Shown piece by piece: positions 31,237 through 45,230 of a stretch of DNA of 64,000 bases; positions within the stretch are counted from its first letter, which is position 1, and every line of letters starts with the position of its first letter. The translations under genes and the position numbers were made by a program. This DNA comes from Dicyema japonicum. Lineage: Eukaryota > Dicyemida > Rhombozoa > Dicyemidae. A model generated the notes under the pieces. That model had not been told where the DNA came from. It saw only the letters and a list, made by a program, of their open reading frames with translations, and made no database searches. The stretch spans positions 348,573 to 412,572 of the forward strand of contig RDEW01000009.1 of assembly GCA_011109175.1 (NCBI GenBank), written 5' to 3'.

Positions 31237-34200
31237 ATGGCCAATCCAGAAGCTATCTATGATAGTTTTATAAATGTCATGAATGACGAATCAGCCGACG
31301 GTATTTTTATAGTGTTACTTTTCAGTTGAGACGAGACGACTTAAAGCTGCAGAAAACTTTGTAGACACAATGGAGGCGAATTTATTATAATAATTTATTA
31401 GAGAGGAGTGAAACCAACTCCCGAAACATACAAGAACCTAATAATAACACTTTGGAAAAATTTTAGACTCCTTCCCCCTGACTTTTTATCCACAACTCCT
31501 TCAAACGTTTCTTTGCTCTGGAATTTTTAGAAATTCCGTCTCAAATTATGGGAGATTCTAAGATATATCCCAACAGCCGATCTTCCAAAGTCAAAGCGAT
31601 ATCTCACACTCTTGAAATTCATCGAAGTCCCCATACTCTAAATTTTAGGTTGAAAACGATAGGAATGCCAGTGAGTGCCTCAAATTTCTGACAAAATACA
31701 CCAGAACCTATATAAATCAAATGATTTCTGACAACAGTACAACTGAGGTGGTCTTTAATCTTTATTTTTAGGTGGACTTATTTTTCAACTTTTTTCTCAC
31801 CATCCTAAAGAACATTACTAATAACAGCGAGAAGATAATGTTCCATCCGAAAAAGTTTTTCAAAAACGAGGACGATAATGACTTTAAAGTCTCCGAAGAT
31901 ATCTTCTTTGTGACTCAACTATTCAGACGTACTCATTCAGGTAATGAGGTGGTAGAAGTATGGATTGATTGTTGACTTTAGTGCGATATATTCCCAAAAT
32001 CCTCACACTCTCTTCAATTCTGCTCAGAATTTATTCCATACATAACAATTCTTTTTGGAAAGTTCCATAACTTTATGTCCTCGAAAATTAAGCCCATTCT
32101 GAATCTAATCACTTCCCTCTTAAAAATTTTTCCCGATGCTGAAATGTTCACTACGTTTCTTTATCTATAGGAGGGGGAATAACTTTAATATGGATGCTTC
32201 TGTGGAGTTGATGGCCTTACAAATCCGCTGTCTTCAACTGCTGAACGTCCTCGCAAGGAATAACTCTGTTTTTATTGGTCATCATTTGCAGGAGTTCATT
32301 TTGGATAACTGTGAAGTCATCTTGTCCGCGTTTGTGAATATTCTAACTTATCTTCCGCCAGCCGTATCTCTCGTAAAGTTGGAAACTTTGAATACGATTC
32401 GATACTATGTTAACACGGATATGAAACGAGTCTTTGTTAACGTAATGGATAAACTCTTTGATGACAACATATTCTCCAACGGATATACTTGTGTCAAAAG
32501 TCTCAGGTTTTGGGTTTTCTCACTTCAGGCCAATTGCCTGCACTCTGTATTGTGATATTATACTAGCGTCCGATCACGTAATTTCCCTTCCTCAGGCTCA
32601 CCGATTTATCACCTTCTGTGGGAGATGCATAATGGAAGATGGTCCGTTCAGTTCACAAAAATACAGAATAAAGGCTTTAGCTACCCTATGTTCGAGAATT
32701 GACACAAGAAAACCGGCTGAAGCTGTAATTTATGTTTTTTCACTTTAGAAACGGACGATCTTTGATAAGGTCTTGCGTATTTTTTTCAGAAAATTGAAAA
32801 TTATACGATCCTCTGATTTCATACAATTATTTGAAAGGTTTTATCATTTATCAATTTTAGGAAGGATAAAAGACGAACACCAGCTTCTGAAAACAAGGAT
32901 GATGATTTGACTAATGCCTTCGATTCTATGGTCCATGATGTTGATAAGGTATTTGATAATTCTAAAGCAGGTGAAAATCACATCAAGACAAAAACTAATG
33001 ATTCAAATGAACGAGGCCAAGTTACTGATTAAAATAATATCTTACTGCATCTTCAATGTAATGACTAGATGTTACCACGAAATGAATTTCAACGAATGTG
33101 GTTATCTCATTTACTTTACTTTTAGATCTTTGCAGCAAAAATGCAAGTATTAGTTTTGAACTAATTTAGTGCCTGCCTGTAATTTTGTTCACTTATTTCC
33201 CGGTGAATGCAAGATGTTTTCTAAGGTCATTATCAATTTGGCTTATTGCCTACACTTTTATACTGGGAATTCTGATGTTTCCATCATGGAATTTTCGAAG
33301 AGGTTGTTTTATAGTGAACTCTCCTAGAAAGTGCAGTTCTCCTGGTTTTCGGGATGAAATTGAATTGATTGATAATATTTCTAATGGGGTATATTTTTCC
33401 TAATTTTAGCTTACAATACTTCATCCATTTTGTTTGAAAGAAATTGTCGCTTTGATTGGTGATGTTGACTATCATTTATTATCTGTAGAAATTGATGGAG
33501 TTGATGATGGTTTATCCATCTGTTGTCTTTTTGTACAGATGCTTACACTTACAAACATCACTTTGTTATGAATTTGCAATCACCCTGTTCGAATTTGTTA
33601 GTTCAAAACTTGACTCCCCTACTGGTATTCATCTTACTAATTCATTGATCCTCATTTATTCAACCAGTGCGTTAAATGTTTCACGAATTCAACGCTGAGC
33701 ATTCTTCTATCTCAAAACATGTCAGATTTTCCCAATACAACTACAGAGGTTTTCTTATAATTTATTGTAGAAATTCTCAATTTGCGTGCAAACTGTCCGG
33801 ACTGTACTAGTGGTTTAATTTACTTTTAATTCAGAAATACTTTCCCCAATTGACCTCAAAATGCATAAATTTCATACCTCACACTCGGTCCATTCCAGCC
33901 GTATTGGGTTTGCTAAAGACATTGTTCAAAGCCGTTATGACTATCACCAATGATATAAATACGCCTGCAGAACAAGTTAATATTATAACGAATCATCAGT
34001 TTGAAATTATAAATGGTATTAATGAATGTCTATTCAGATTTGTTTGCCATTTATTCTGCTAATCATGCCACACATATTAAGGAACATGTGATCGAGTTGT
34101 TTTTTCTTTATCCTGTCAAATATAAAGATTTCGTGCTATATTTAAATATTTTCAGATCTCCAATATCTGATGCTCTTAATAGCAAAAGTCTTTATTTACA

Positions 34201-37200
34201 AAATCAAGTACCTTTAATGTATTATCAAGTGTATGCGCTTTATTGAGTCTGTTTTGGATTCCTGTACTCTTGATTCTATAGAGTTCTCAAAATTTATATC
34301 ATCTGAAGGAATTAACTTACTTTATAACGTATGCCGGTGTACCAACATTGGAAGCTCAATCCTTTCAGCCAGAATACTAGGAAAAATTGGCAGACTTGCT
34401 AGGAATCAACTTTTATCGAAATCTTTGGTATAAATATGTAAATTACATTGATTATGACCAACGTTGAAGAAAAAATACGAAAATCACCAACAATATACTT
34501 GGAATGGACAAATAACTCGATGAAAACTCAACTTCCAGTTTTAGAGGTATAAACTGTTGTGATTTGCAGCTGTTGGAAGAGTCTTTTAAAAAATTATACT
34601 TCGATGACCAAGGTGACCGGGTTTCTAATGCATTTGTTATTGCTTCTACTTATTTACTTTCCACTGTAAATACTATCGAATCAAGGGATTTTTTAATGAA
34701 ACTACTGGATGCTAATTGGTTAAAAAATCATCCAAATCCTCACAAATATGAGGACGTTCATCCGCTTACAGAGAGTTGTTATAGAGAAGCATTCAAATTT
34801 GCCTTTTTAGGAGTTTTTGGTTTGATTGTGTTATTCATAATAGTTAATTACAACAGAGACGAGTTCAGAAATACTGTCCAGCGTATAATACGCATGGTTG
34901 TGCGACATATTTCAATTATTGCTGTAGTTAGAGAACTAGGTTTGTGTTTTTTTTAAATTCTTAGGGGAGACTGAAATGATTGAAAGATCTGGAGAGGATC
35001 AAACTCCCGAGCTTGATATTTTTGTTCTTATGGATTCTCTTCTAGATGCCCTTACATTAGATCACTCCCTTTATCTATCTGTCCATTCCTGTCTTATTAT
35101 TATGTTTGATGTTGCCGGATGCGTTTGTAAGTCGAGAGATAGGGTAATATTTTCATCACATTTTAGGCCTTAGATCTAACGTTCTTCTTGTATTTTTTTG
35201 AAAAATCTTACAACATGTGTTTTGAAGATGTTCTAGCAAGAAAATTTGGAGGGTTTTGTTAACATAATTAATTTAGATGTCGAGGAATTAGACTTATTAT
35301 CAACTTTATACCGTCTCTTACTGTCAGCTACTCATTGGAATGTATTAGAGCAATTCTACACGTATTGGGTAACCTTAGTGAAGTGGTACTACAAAATTTG
35401 TTGATTATTTTAAGGCTTCTGTAACTGATACTTTTGGTCAAAAAATAATTCAAAATGTTATCCAGAATGTTCAATCAGCTGCTTTGTCTGACGAAAAACA
35501 TCTAAGTAACTTTATAAATGTGTTAAAAACACTCATAAATGAATCATTCTCAATTTATCCTTCCTCAAGAAAATTGGTATAATTGTAATGGTGAGTGGCA
35601 GAGTCAAGCCATTTTAATGGATGCATACCAAAAATGGCCGGAGATTTTTAACGAAGCAGTCTTGCAAAGCAGGGAATTGATCGCTAACTATTTCCACTCA
35701 TTTAGAACTTTGATGGATAAAGAACTTTTTATACCCGAGTAGGGATTATTGTAATTTAAATATTTTCATTTTCAGGAAGGGATGATATTTTTCATTCCCA
35801 GAATATATAATATTTGCTATTTTGATTTTAGTGATTCCCATAATTGCGAAACCATAAAAACTATTATCGAAAGAGCTAGTAATCCAGAAGAGAAGTTAGC
35901 AGTATTCTATTCGTTCAGAGACCACAACGAATACTTTGAGTGTCTCAAATCACTTTTGAGTAATTCATTTCATTTATTTTCAGGATTCTTAGCATCCCTG
36001 ATAAATGCGGATTTCTGTAAAACTGAGATTTTCTCTCTTTTTTACAAGCATTTGCATTCATCTGATATACCTATTCGTGATTGTGCTTACCAATGCTTGT
36101 CTAAAGTAATTTTTAATTTTGTTTTTTAGTTTTTGGAGAATTATACCATTAATGAAGAAACTGTTGAAAAAATTATCACCGAAGAATTTTCAAAAGTTCA
36201 CAACTTTCTATCAACCGATGTGTGTAACTTTGAATTGTTTACTAATATAATGACTCTATTTCCATCCTACATATCTGAAAGCATTTCTAACCAGTTTATG
36301 GTATTTGTAGTTTTATATTTGTAGTTATCCTTTGAGATGGCGATTAAATTTATAATTGATAAACAAAGTAATGTCGTCCATCCCATTGGAACTGAAGTAA
36401 GTCTAAGGCTAACATTAGATTTTTGTTCGATGCGAGGAATACCTTCGAATGATTAGCAAAGCTCCTCATCTTACTTCAAACACAATTGAAGTATTGCTTA
36501 AGGGAGTTCTCAAACTGGAATATACATTTTATATTGAAGTGAGTCAGTTTATTATAACTTTAGGTTTCCAATACTCTAAGGGGTCCATTGAGGCAGATTC
36601 TATGTAGGTTTCCCAATGAATTGGCCATTCATATTCTCTCAGAACCTTCTCTTCGCAGTCATCAGCATTTATATTATCTACTTGTAAAATTTATTTTTGA
36701 ACTTAAGAAAACATTGAAACATCGAGATTGCGATATTATCCTAGCTACTATTTCGAGTTGTGGACGGCGAATAAATGACCTTCTCTGTTCTCAATTTTCA
36801 TCAATTACTACTCATATTGCCGAAAATAATCAACAAGCCGAAGATCGGAGTTGGTTATGTATTCATTTTGTCCTAAAAATTATTCGCATAATACTCAAAA
36901 ATAATAAAACCTGGCTTAATGACAACTACTTTTTGGTCTTTTTGAGACTTATTTTTAGCTTGAAACAATTTCTAAACTTTTGACATGGCCAGTTTTCCTC
37001 AATCGAAGCAAAAATTTTGTAATTTTTTTGTATAATTTAAAGGGGCATACTTTATCTCTCTATTGGAAGGATTTGTACGTCGTCATTAAAATACTTTTGA
37101 TATGCTTTCAGTATTTTTGGTTTAATTTTCCAGAGAACGGAGGCATGACTACAAACTTTTATTTGACATGCTCGTGTGTTTTGATCCTAATTTTCTAAGA

Positions 37201-40200
37201 ATGTTCGGTTTTCTGAAAAAGTTTCTCAACACGACTGTTGCTAATGTAAATTTCCAATTATTTTCACAGACATATCCTATTGAGTGGAAAAAATTGGCTT
37301 TTGAAAAATTTCTGGAGTTAGTTGATAATCCTCAGGTAGATGACAATTACAGAGGAAGAGTTGGAGTTTTAAATATTTTAGGTTATCAAATATGTGCTCT
37401 TTTATTCTTACAATGCTGAATTGGAAAAAGGAAACGCAGAAGAACTTTTTGGGCCTCCTTGTAGAGATGAAAAGTATTCGAACTCTCCATTAGATCGTTT
37501 CCTTCAATTTGTACCTGCGTGTGTTATTTTAGGTATTCAATGATAGTTACAATTTTTCTACTTTTCTACAGATATCTATTGGACGAATGTTTAAACTGTT
37601 GATTCAATATGCCCATCGCTACTTTTGTTCTGCCTCTGATGGCGTTGATTGCTATGAAAATACAAAGTTGTAGCAATTTTTCATTTTAGTACTTCCGTCT
37701 CCCTTGACTTTAGACTAAAAAATTTAATTGGATATTGCTGCGATTTTTTCAGTTACACGGGAAACAACATTGACTTGGCATGTAAATATTACCGTTATTT
37801 GTTGTTTGCCTATTGTATGAGTAAATTTCGCTTTACCAAAGCAATAATGAAATCGGTTTCTTGTTTGTTAAATTTCTTAGATTTGCATTGGACTAATTAA
37901 GGCTCATTATCAGGGATGCCAAACTGTTGTGAGGGAAGCCCTAGATATACTGATTCCAGTTATGGCAAATGACAAAAAATATTACGTTTTATTTGCTTGA
38001 TTATTTCAGGAATATTTGTTTTATTGGATTGAACAGTTGGTCATTGAGGAATTTAATGGTGGTCAGATACTCCATGTTTTGTATTTTATGTTCTAAATTG
38101 TAGACAAATAATAATTCGACATCAGCGTTCATTTTATCCTGTTATTGGGAAGCTGTTTACTACTATTGTTAGTGTCGTCTGCTGTATGTCATCCCCAAAA
38201 AACAATGTATAATCGTCTGATCAATTAGTAGTCGACTCTTGAGCACCGAAAGCTATCAATGGATTTAATTGAAATGATGATTAGATGGGTTCTGGAAAAT
38301 AATTCTCAGGTAAACATGTTGTTTATTAAAGAATACTTCTGGTCACCCTATTATTTCCAGACAAAATCACAACGATATCATAAAGTGTATGATTCGGGTC
38401 GCCTATCCATCGGATGGAAATGGTTTTGTTGGGTCTATTAGTTTAGATTTGATGGCCAGTCAGTGTCTTGATTTGCTTAAAGTATTCACTGAACAGAAAA
38501 TTGCCACAATTGGCTCAGAAGTGAATATTCTTTGGTATGAAGAAATTATCAATGAATCGGAGAAACATAATTATACTCACCCAACCTTTACCTACATTGT
38601 CAGTGTACTATCAATATTATTTGTCCAATTGGTTTGTTTGGTATTTTATTTTCAGGATAAACCTCAATTAGGACAGATTATAACGATAATGCAACCAGCA
38701 ATAATGAATTGTTTCAAAATTTGTCATTCATTGGTGTCCATGAAAGCTGTTCACGCTTTTATAAGGAGAATAATGCTCCATTTCCAAGATATTTTTTGTC
38801 ATTCAAAAGTTGTCCTTCTAAGGAATGATCCGGAAGAACTACAAACATTCAACAACTCATTAAACAAATACCTCAACGATTCTCTGATGAATACTGAAAT
38901 GTTGTTTTTCTCTAATTCTTAGCTGTACTAATATATCCGTGAATGTTCTCTACAACGCATTTTCCATTCTAAAATTAGGATACGAATGCTATCCTTCATA
39001 TCCTGATATGTTTATGGCTCAGTCATTAAGATGTCTTAAGAGAATGACGACTTATTTTCTTGAAAATCATCGTTATCAGTTCGACTGTACTCAATATTTC
39101 AATGGTATTCATTTATTTTTATTTTAGTGACTGATCTCATCAGTCTTTCAATTGGAGTCATAAAGAACCGATATGGGTTTATGAATCCTGAAAACCAAAG
39201 ACAGTTTATATTAATACTACAAGATCTGATATCCTCTACTGCTGACGCCAAAATCTGTACCGCGATTATTGTAGCTATTGAAACATGGATAAATAATAAT
39301 GTATTTTGATTTTTGTAATTTAAGCAACCCTCTACCACTTATCCACAAACTAGTGATGTGTTTGATCTTATTGAGAGGATGATTATCAGCTTTGAAGACA
39401 GATCATTGGAAAATATTCCGTTTTACTCTCGACTTTTGAATATTGTAATTTACATCTTCACGTATTCTCATTTGTTTATTAAAGTGATCCTGTTCTCAAA
39501 AAAGACGAGCAAATTAGCACTTTGTATTCGTGCTTTATGTGCGGATTAAAATATCACGATTCTGAAATACGTGCAAAATTTTTAACAGTTGATCTAACTG
39601 GTTTATATTAGATATTTGACGATTACTGCACAAATGATATATATGAGAGACTGATTTACTTTACCTACAATATTAATTGGGAACCACTTGGATCATATTA
39701 TTGGATACCGATATGTCTCCATGTTTGTATAATTTTAATATTTCTAGTTGCTCTTTAAGTGTTGTGATGATAAACCAATTTTAAATGCTACGCCTAAGGC
39801 CATGTTTCCTAGCGTTTTATCTCTGATCCAGAGAAGCAAGACTCACGAACGAGACAAAATTCTTAAGGAGGCTTACAAGCTTGCCGATTCAAAGATTTCT
39901 GAATATTTTTTAGAAGAATTCGGTTGTTTTTTTCACGATTCCGTCAATCACAATTCAGAGACTGGTCTTGAATCACTTATAACTAAACACTGTTCTTTGA
40001 TTGAAGCATGTAAAGATTATCGAATAAATGTAAGCTTTTTAAACTAATTTTCTACAGTCTGCTACGTTCTTAAACTCTGTGGCAAGTTTTTGTTTTTACT
40101 GTCCTGAGCTGGCACATAAATTATGGTTGGATGTGACGGGAAATGCATTTATTCATTTTACGGACTCTCAAAAACAAGTAAATTTATTCAGAATTTTTCT

Positions 40201-43200
40201 AGAAATTAGGAGAAATTTCTCAAGGATTTCTGAATAGTGGATATCACTATTTACAGAAAGGATCATTTCCAAATGCTATTCATACTATATTTCAAATGTA
40301 TATGAGGTTTGGTGTTACGTCTGACTATGAGCCCGTCACATTTTCTGTACTGTGAAGATTTGTTTATTTTAGAATATTGGTCTTAACTATCAAACGCAGC
40401 ATGACTGTTTGATTGTATTAGAGACAATGTTGGACAGCAAAAATCCTCAACATATGGCAAAATTGTTCGATGCTAATATATCTCGTAAGGATGCTCCCAT
40501 CACCGTAATATTGTGTGATTTATTTAATAGACTACTGAGGAATCCCTTCTTTACATGTATAAATTTATGAAAGAGGACGACTATTACTACTCTTATTGGC
40601 TCTACAATGCGCATTATAAAGAAACTCGTGATGCAATCCTTACTAAGCAATTTGGTATTGGCGACATTACCGAACTTAAATTTTCTGAAGTATTTTCTTA
40701 TTTAATTTTTAAGGCAATTGATAGATTGAATGCTGATCTGCAGGATCGAAAAGTAAAAGGAAAGCGACAACAAGAAATGAAACTAATTATGGACGAATGG
40801 ATAAAGTTCTAAATAAATGTTTATGATTAATAGTTGTGTTAAGGAGTTAAATTACTGGAAGCCACTTCTCCCCCAAGGTGAAAATGAGCGTTATTTTGGA
40901 CTGGATTCATTAGAGGCTTGTTTGAGAACGTCTTCCTTGGATAAATTTGCCGAAATCTTGCCTGACGTGGAAGAAAGATACTCCGAATGTCACTCATGGA
41001 GAGTCAACCTTCTAAAATCTTACTATAAGTTGATGTGTGTCGAAGACAACATTATGGCCAATAAAGGAGTCTTAGATGAGGTCTATTTGAAATAATTTTA
41101 GATCGAATCAATTAGTAGAACTGCCTTGAATTGTATTCTTGAAAGTTATCGTAACTCATCTCAAAGAATGACTCTCGAACATGCAGAATTTATTAATGTA
41201 AGTTATACCAGTGAGTATATTAGGGATTTCAAATGTTGGTTGAGTCTCTGAAGGTGCTGCTATTATTAACAATACATTTACTGCTATCACTCAATCGTCT
41301 AGTGTAATTAAAGGACTTGGTATTTTCGAAAAATCGTGGAAGTTGTTTTTTAGTTATAACGCAGACTTCGGGCTGTTTCTTGGAGTGATACCTGCATTGA
41401 TTGGTCACTTACTTACTTATACAGGAAACTGATTTTTAAAATTATTTTTTCATTTATCTCAATTTCTCCCGAATTTGTTTTTTTTCTATTTATTTTAGAT
41501 GAGACTTGAACATACTTTGAATTCAATAAGTGACGAAACGTTATCAGTATTAGCAAGGCTAAATAGAAAACGACTGCAATTTGCTTCTGCAATAGAATTT
41601 GTTGATCAGTTTTATATTCTTCTTATATCATAGAATGAAGAGTGGGCCTAATCAAGAACCAACAATATGTCAGACTATTGAATACATGCGATGTTACCTC
41701 AAATTATTTAAAAATGGAATAAAAACCGCAGAAGTAAAAAATCGTTTGCTTGAATTGATTAATTTAAATAATTCATTTGATTCCGAGCGAGATCCAAGCT
41801 ATTATGACTATAGAAGAATAGTTGGTCGTATTTACGCGCATTTGGGAGAGTTTTATTCCAGTATATATATTTTAGTGATGATACTGCAATGCATCATTTG
41901 GAATTTTGTGCTGATTGTGGATCAAATGATTTGATGTTGAAGAATGATCCTAGTTGTTGGGGGACAATGGCTGATATATATGCTTCGAAAACTACTCACG
42001 GAGAAAGGTATGATTTTTAGATAAATATACTTTAGAAATATTGATCAGATAAAAATTCTTGCTTATTGCTATCAAAATGCAAGTCGTATAGATTCTATCT
42101 TCAAATCCCGTTGTTATGTTGCTAAATGTTTACATTTGCTATATTATGACAATGAAATGGGTTCGATAGCTCACTATATTAGTGATAATTTATCTGGCAA
42201 CCCTATCTCTGATTGGTTGCCTTGGTTTGTGTTTACTTTTTATTTCTAGGACGTATCACATCATTGATCTTCATTGTTCTCTAAAGCACGACGGGCTAAC
42301 ACCATTAATCGTGAATATAGTTCAAAAATTAGCAGAGCCTGTGATTGCACACCTTGCTTATCTTATGGACTGTCATATGGGTTTTATTGATTATTTATCC
42401 AGATTCTGATGACTATGTTGGTAAGAGAGCACGTGAATTGCTAGATTATATAACAGGGTTATATCCTGTTTTGATGTATCCCACGTATAGACTTCTAGAA
42501 GACGTATTGTTTTAGTTTACTTTTAGTTTAACAAATTGGGTGTAAACCAAATGGAAAGACTTTATAAATTGTTTAACGACTGTCTCGACGTGGCTCTCTC
42601 ATATGCTTATTCTGTTAAAGACGGTGCTTAATTTTTTTTATTTTTAGTTATTTATAGTAAATGTTCTCCTGAAGTTATTGATTCTGTGAGAAAAATACTA
42701 GATTTATTCGAGGATGAACAATTTCATATGGACGAGCTTCATAGAAATATATTCTTTAAAGAAAGAAAGAACCATTTTGCTATAATGTCACAAGAAGAGT
42801 ATAGTTCAATCAGAGATGAATTGAGAAACACATTTTGGTTGTCTTCGTTTTTTATGCTTAAGGGATCCTGAAAATATTTCTCTTCAATATATCATCAAGA
42901 AAAGTCGTGAATGGCTATTGGATTTGGAAGCGCGGTTCCTTAGCAGTCAAAAGAAATTGTGCATTGAAAATACGTGTCCTTATTTGTCTTCATTTTCACC
43001 GATTGTTGCCGATATTGTTATCCCCGATAACTCGACTTGGTATAAGGTTATTTCAATATCTGAGGTGTAGTACTTTTTAGAACCCAAATACATACTTACA
43101 GTGTCTTCTCATGTTGAATTGGTACTATTTAGAGGACAAGTCGGCAAGAAAATAAAGATTTTTGCTGATGATGGCAAAGTGAGTTAATTTCTAATTTCTA

Positions 43201-44291
43201 GAAATACTTTTATATGGTTCTGTCTGGACATACTATGTACTCTACAAAACGTAATCGGTCGATCAAAATTTTGTCAAATTTCATTAACGAAATGTGCAAA
43301 AATGAACATGTTAAATTTGTAGTAATTTTAGGCTACTATGATAAGGAAAATTAAAGTCCCAACGTTAAACACTTTGGTGTACTCTTCAAAGACATATATT
43401 CAGCAGGTTAAAGAGGATTTCATATCATTCGACTCGATTTATAAAACAGTTTGTTAATTTTTTAATGAATTAGTCGTGTGAACTGGAAGGTGTGAGTGAT
43501 TTTACTCCTATTGCTCGATATTATGACTATGTAATGGGGGCTATTCAAAATAAGCGGGCAATTGATAATGAATTATTAATGGAATGGTTTAATGAGATTT
43601 CTACAACTCACAAATCCAATTTTATGACCAAATATTTCCAGCGACTGTATGACCAGCCTTCAGAGTATTGGTACTTTCGAAAGACTGTATTTGTCGATTT
43701 AATTTCTAGTTCTCCACAAATTTAGCGGTTATATACTTTATCAGTCTTATTTTTGCTATGGAGCCTATGAGAATTGACAAAATATTTGTAGATACAAATT
43801 TTGGCTCTTTGTTTATGTTGGATTGGGATTTTAAAACGCCACAGAGAGGTGGTTGGTGGTTTTTTTGTATTTGTGTAGAATTATCTACCGTATTCCGCAT
43901 TACTCCTAATATCTTGTCATTCATAGGAAGTCGCATATTGTTGGGTCCTCTTTTTATGTCAATGATATCTCTTATCAGAGTTTCGGTTACACAATCGGAT
44001 CGACTTGATGGGGTAATCAAATTGTGCATGGAAGTACGTGTCAGGGTCAGTTGTTTGTGTCAGTTTTGCAGGAAGAGTTTAAGAAGCAAAATCATGTTCT
44101 AATTGAGGCCTTGGATAAGTTATATAAAGGGGTTGATGATAGACTAGAAAGTTAGATTGGCGGCTTTATTTTTTGTAGAATTACAAGATGTTGATAATGT
44201 TACTGATAATAAAGTTAATATACTTTTGCGGACGTCTGCTATGCCTGAGAGGTTATGTCGGATAGACCCTTCCTTTTTCCCTCATTTCTGA
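31237..44291 (+). CDS. TRRAP: TRRAP/Tra1 homolog, giant pseudokinase scaffold
   Basis: A 13-kb gene with dozens of exons and introns of mostly 20-30 nt; the spliced length fits a protein near 3,800 residues, as in human TRRAP. It starts MANPEAIYDSFINVMNDESA. Family matches run through the HEAT-rich N-terminal part: VENDRNASECLKFL (near 31650), NVMDKLFDDNIFSNGYTCVK (32440-32500), and RPIACTLYCDII after a 22-nt intron. The middle is helical repeats and FAT. The C-terminal kinase-like fold has FVDTNFGSLFMLDWDF (43790-43840), VFRITPNILSFIG (43890-43930) and LDGVIKLCME (about 44005-44035); catalytic HRD/DFG motifs are absent, as in TRRAP/Tra1. The FATC end is NILLRTSAMPERLCRIDPSF then FPHF and stop at 44289-44291. 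TRRAP is recruited by activators and holds SAGA and TIP60/NuA4 histone acetyltransferase complexes in the nucleus. I saw no lesion in the stretches I spliced, but did not splice every intron. Confidence 0.92.
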
Positions 44292-44454
44292 TCTGTGAAT
44301 AATTTTTTCTTTAATTTTTTGATTTAAGTATTTTTTCATTAACTTATTCTTACATTATGTATCTAGATACCTGCATCAGATGTATAAGCTAAAGATTAAA
44401 AATATCCAATGCTTGTTTAAGTTAAATTTTATGTTAAATTTGTTTATATCACAG

Positions 44455-44645
44455 TGCAATAAGTTCCGGATCAAAAACTAGGAGGTCCCTTGTTCGAATC
44501 TCTCTGCTGTTCATTCTGTTGAAGGTTCCACGCATCTATGATGCTTCTGAGTTGACGAATGAAGTCGTCGTTAGTTTTTCATCACTGTGGAACCTGATTA
44601 TATTCTGGGACTCACATAAGCAAAAAAGAGAAGAACCAAAAGTCA
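44455..44645 (+). repeat. S2: tRNA-derived SINE
   Basis: A tRNA T-arm-like head (TTGTTCGAATCTCTCTGCTG, from about 44492) is followed by a unique body with CACGCATCTATGATGCTTCT and TGGAACCTGATTA. A second copy in reverse orientation lies at 58340-58480 and shares GTTCGAATCT, ACGCATCTATGATGCTT and GGAACCTGAT at matching spacing. No poly-A tail is evident. Confidence 0.65.
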
Positions 44646-44949
44646 AGAAAATTTTCAATGCCTTGGATTAATTAGCATGACTGTTGTTAGTTTTTAAATT
44701 AAGTGTGAATTCTGGCAAAGGTGAGGTTTAAGTAATAGAAACATTACTACTCCTGTTGTTGTTCAATTTATTCCGTATTTCGTTATTTGAGATAATTAGT
44801 TCGACTTGAATTTCATGCGTTCTCTGTGGATGAAGATCTATAAAATATCTTATAAGAAAGTCAAGTCAGACACTAATGATTTAAAAAAAACTTAGAAATC
44901 ATTTAATTAAATTGTATCTTTTGCAATGAGACTATAATACATTCTTAAA

Positions 44950-45190
44950 AGTTCATGGCCGTGTGGCGCCATGTAGTGCTATTTGGATAGTTGGTCATAA
45001 ATTATTTTCCTTCCGATGGCGTCAATGGATCACCCTTACTGAGGAGATGCCTGGCCGGCATCAAGAGGATACAACTATTCTTCCCCGGGGACAATGTCGT
45101 TACCTGGAGACAAGTTCTGGAACGCTTGAACAAGTCAGGGTCAAGGAGTTAGTTAGTTTGGCTACCCTTGGTTTGGAGTTATTTTAATTT
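44950..45190 (+). repeat. S1-related short element
   Basis: GTGTGGCGCCATGTAGTGCT, a GGCCGGCATCAAGAGGATAC block (like GGCCGGCATGAAAAAGGATC of the S1 copy at 1760) and a TTAGTTAGTTTGGCTACCC tail region follow S1 order. Stem pairing in the tail is weak. The 74-codon frame within it is not considered a gene. Confidence 0.5.
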
Positions 45191-45230
45191 AATTTAAAAA
45201 TTATGACTAGAATGCTTTGTCTATTGGTGT

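Noticed and set aside
43706-44029. 107-codon minus-strand frame over the end of TRRAP
   Set aside because: The plus strand encodes the pseudokinase segment FRITPNILSF; the minus frame is a shadow.
31237-44291. TRRAP as another PIKK (ATM, mTOR, SMG1)
   Set aside because: Kinase catalytic HRD and DFG motifs are missing, and the FRITPN and SAMPERLCRIDPSF blocks match TRRAP/Tra1 specifically.
44963-45187. 74-codon open frame as a gene
   Set aside because: Lies in an S1-related repeat with copies elsewhere that do not keep the frame.
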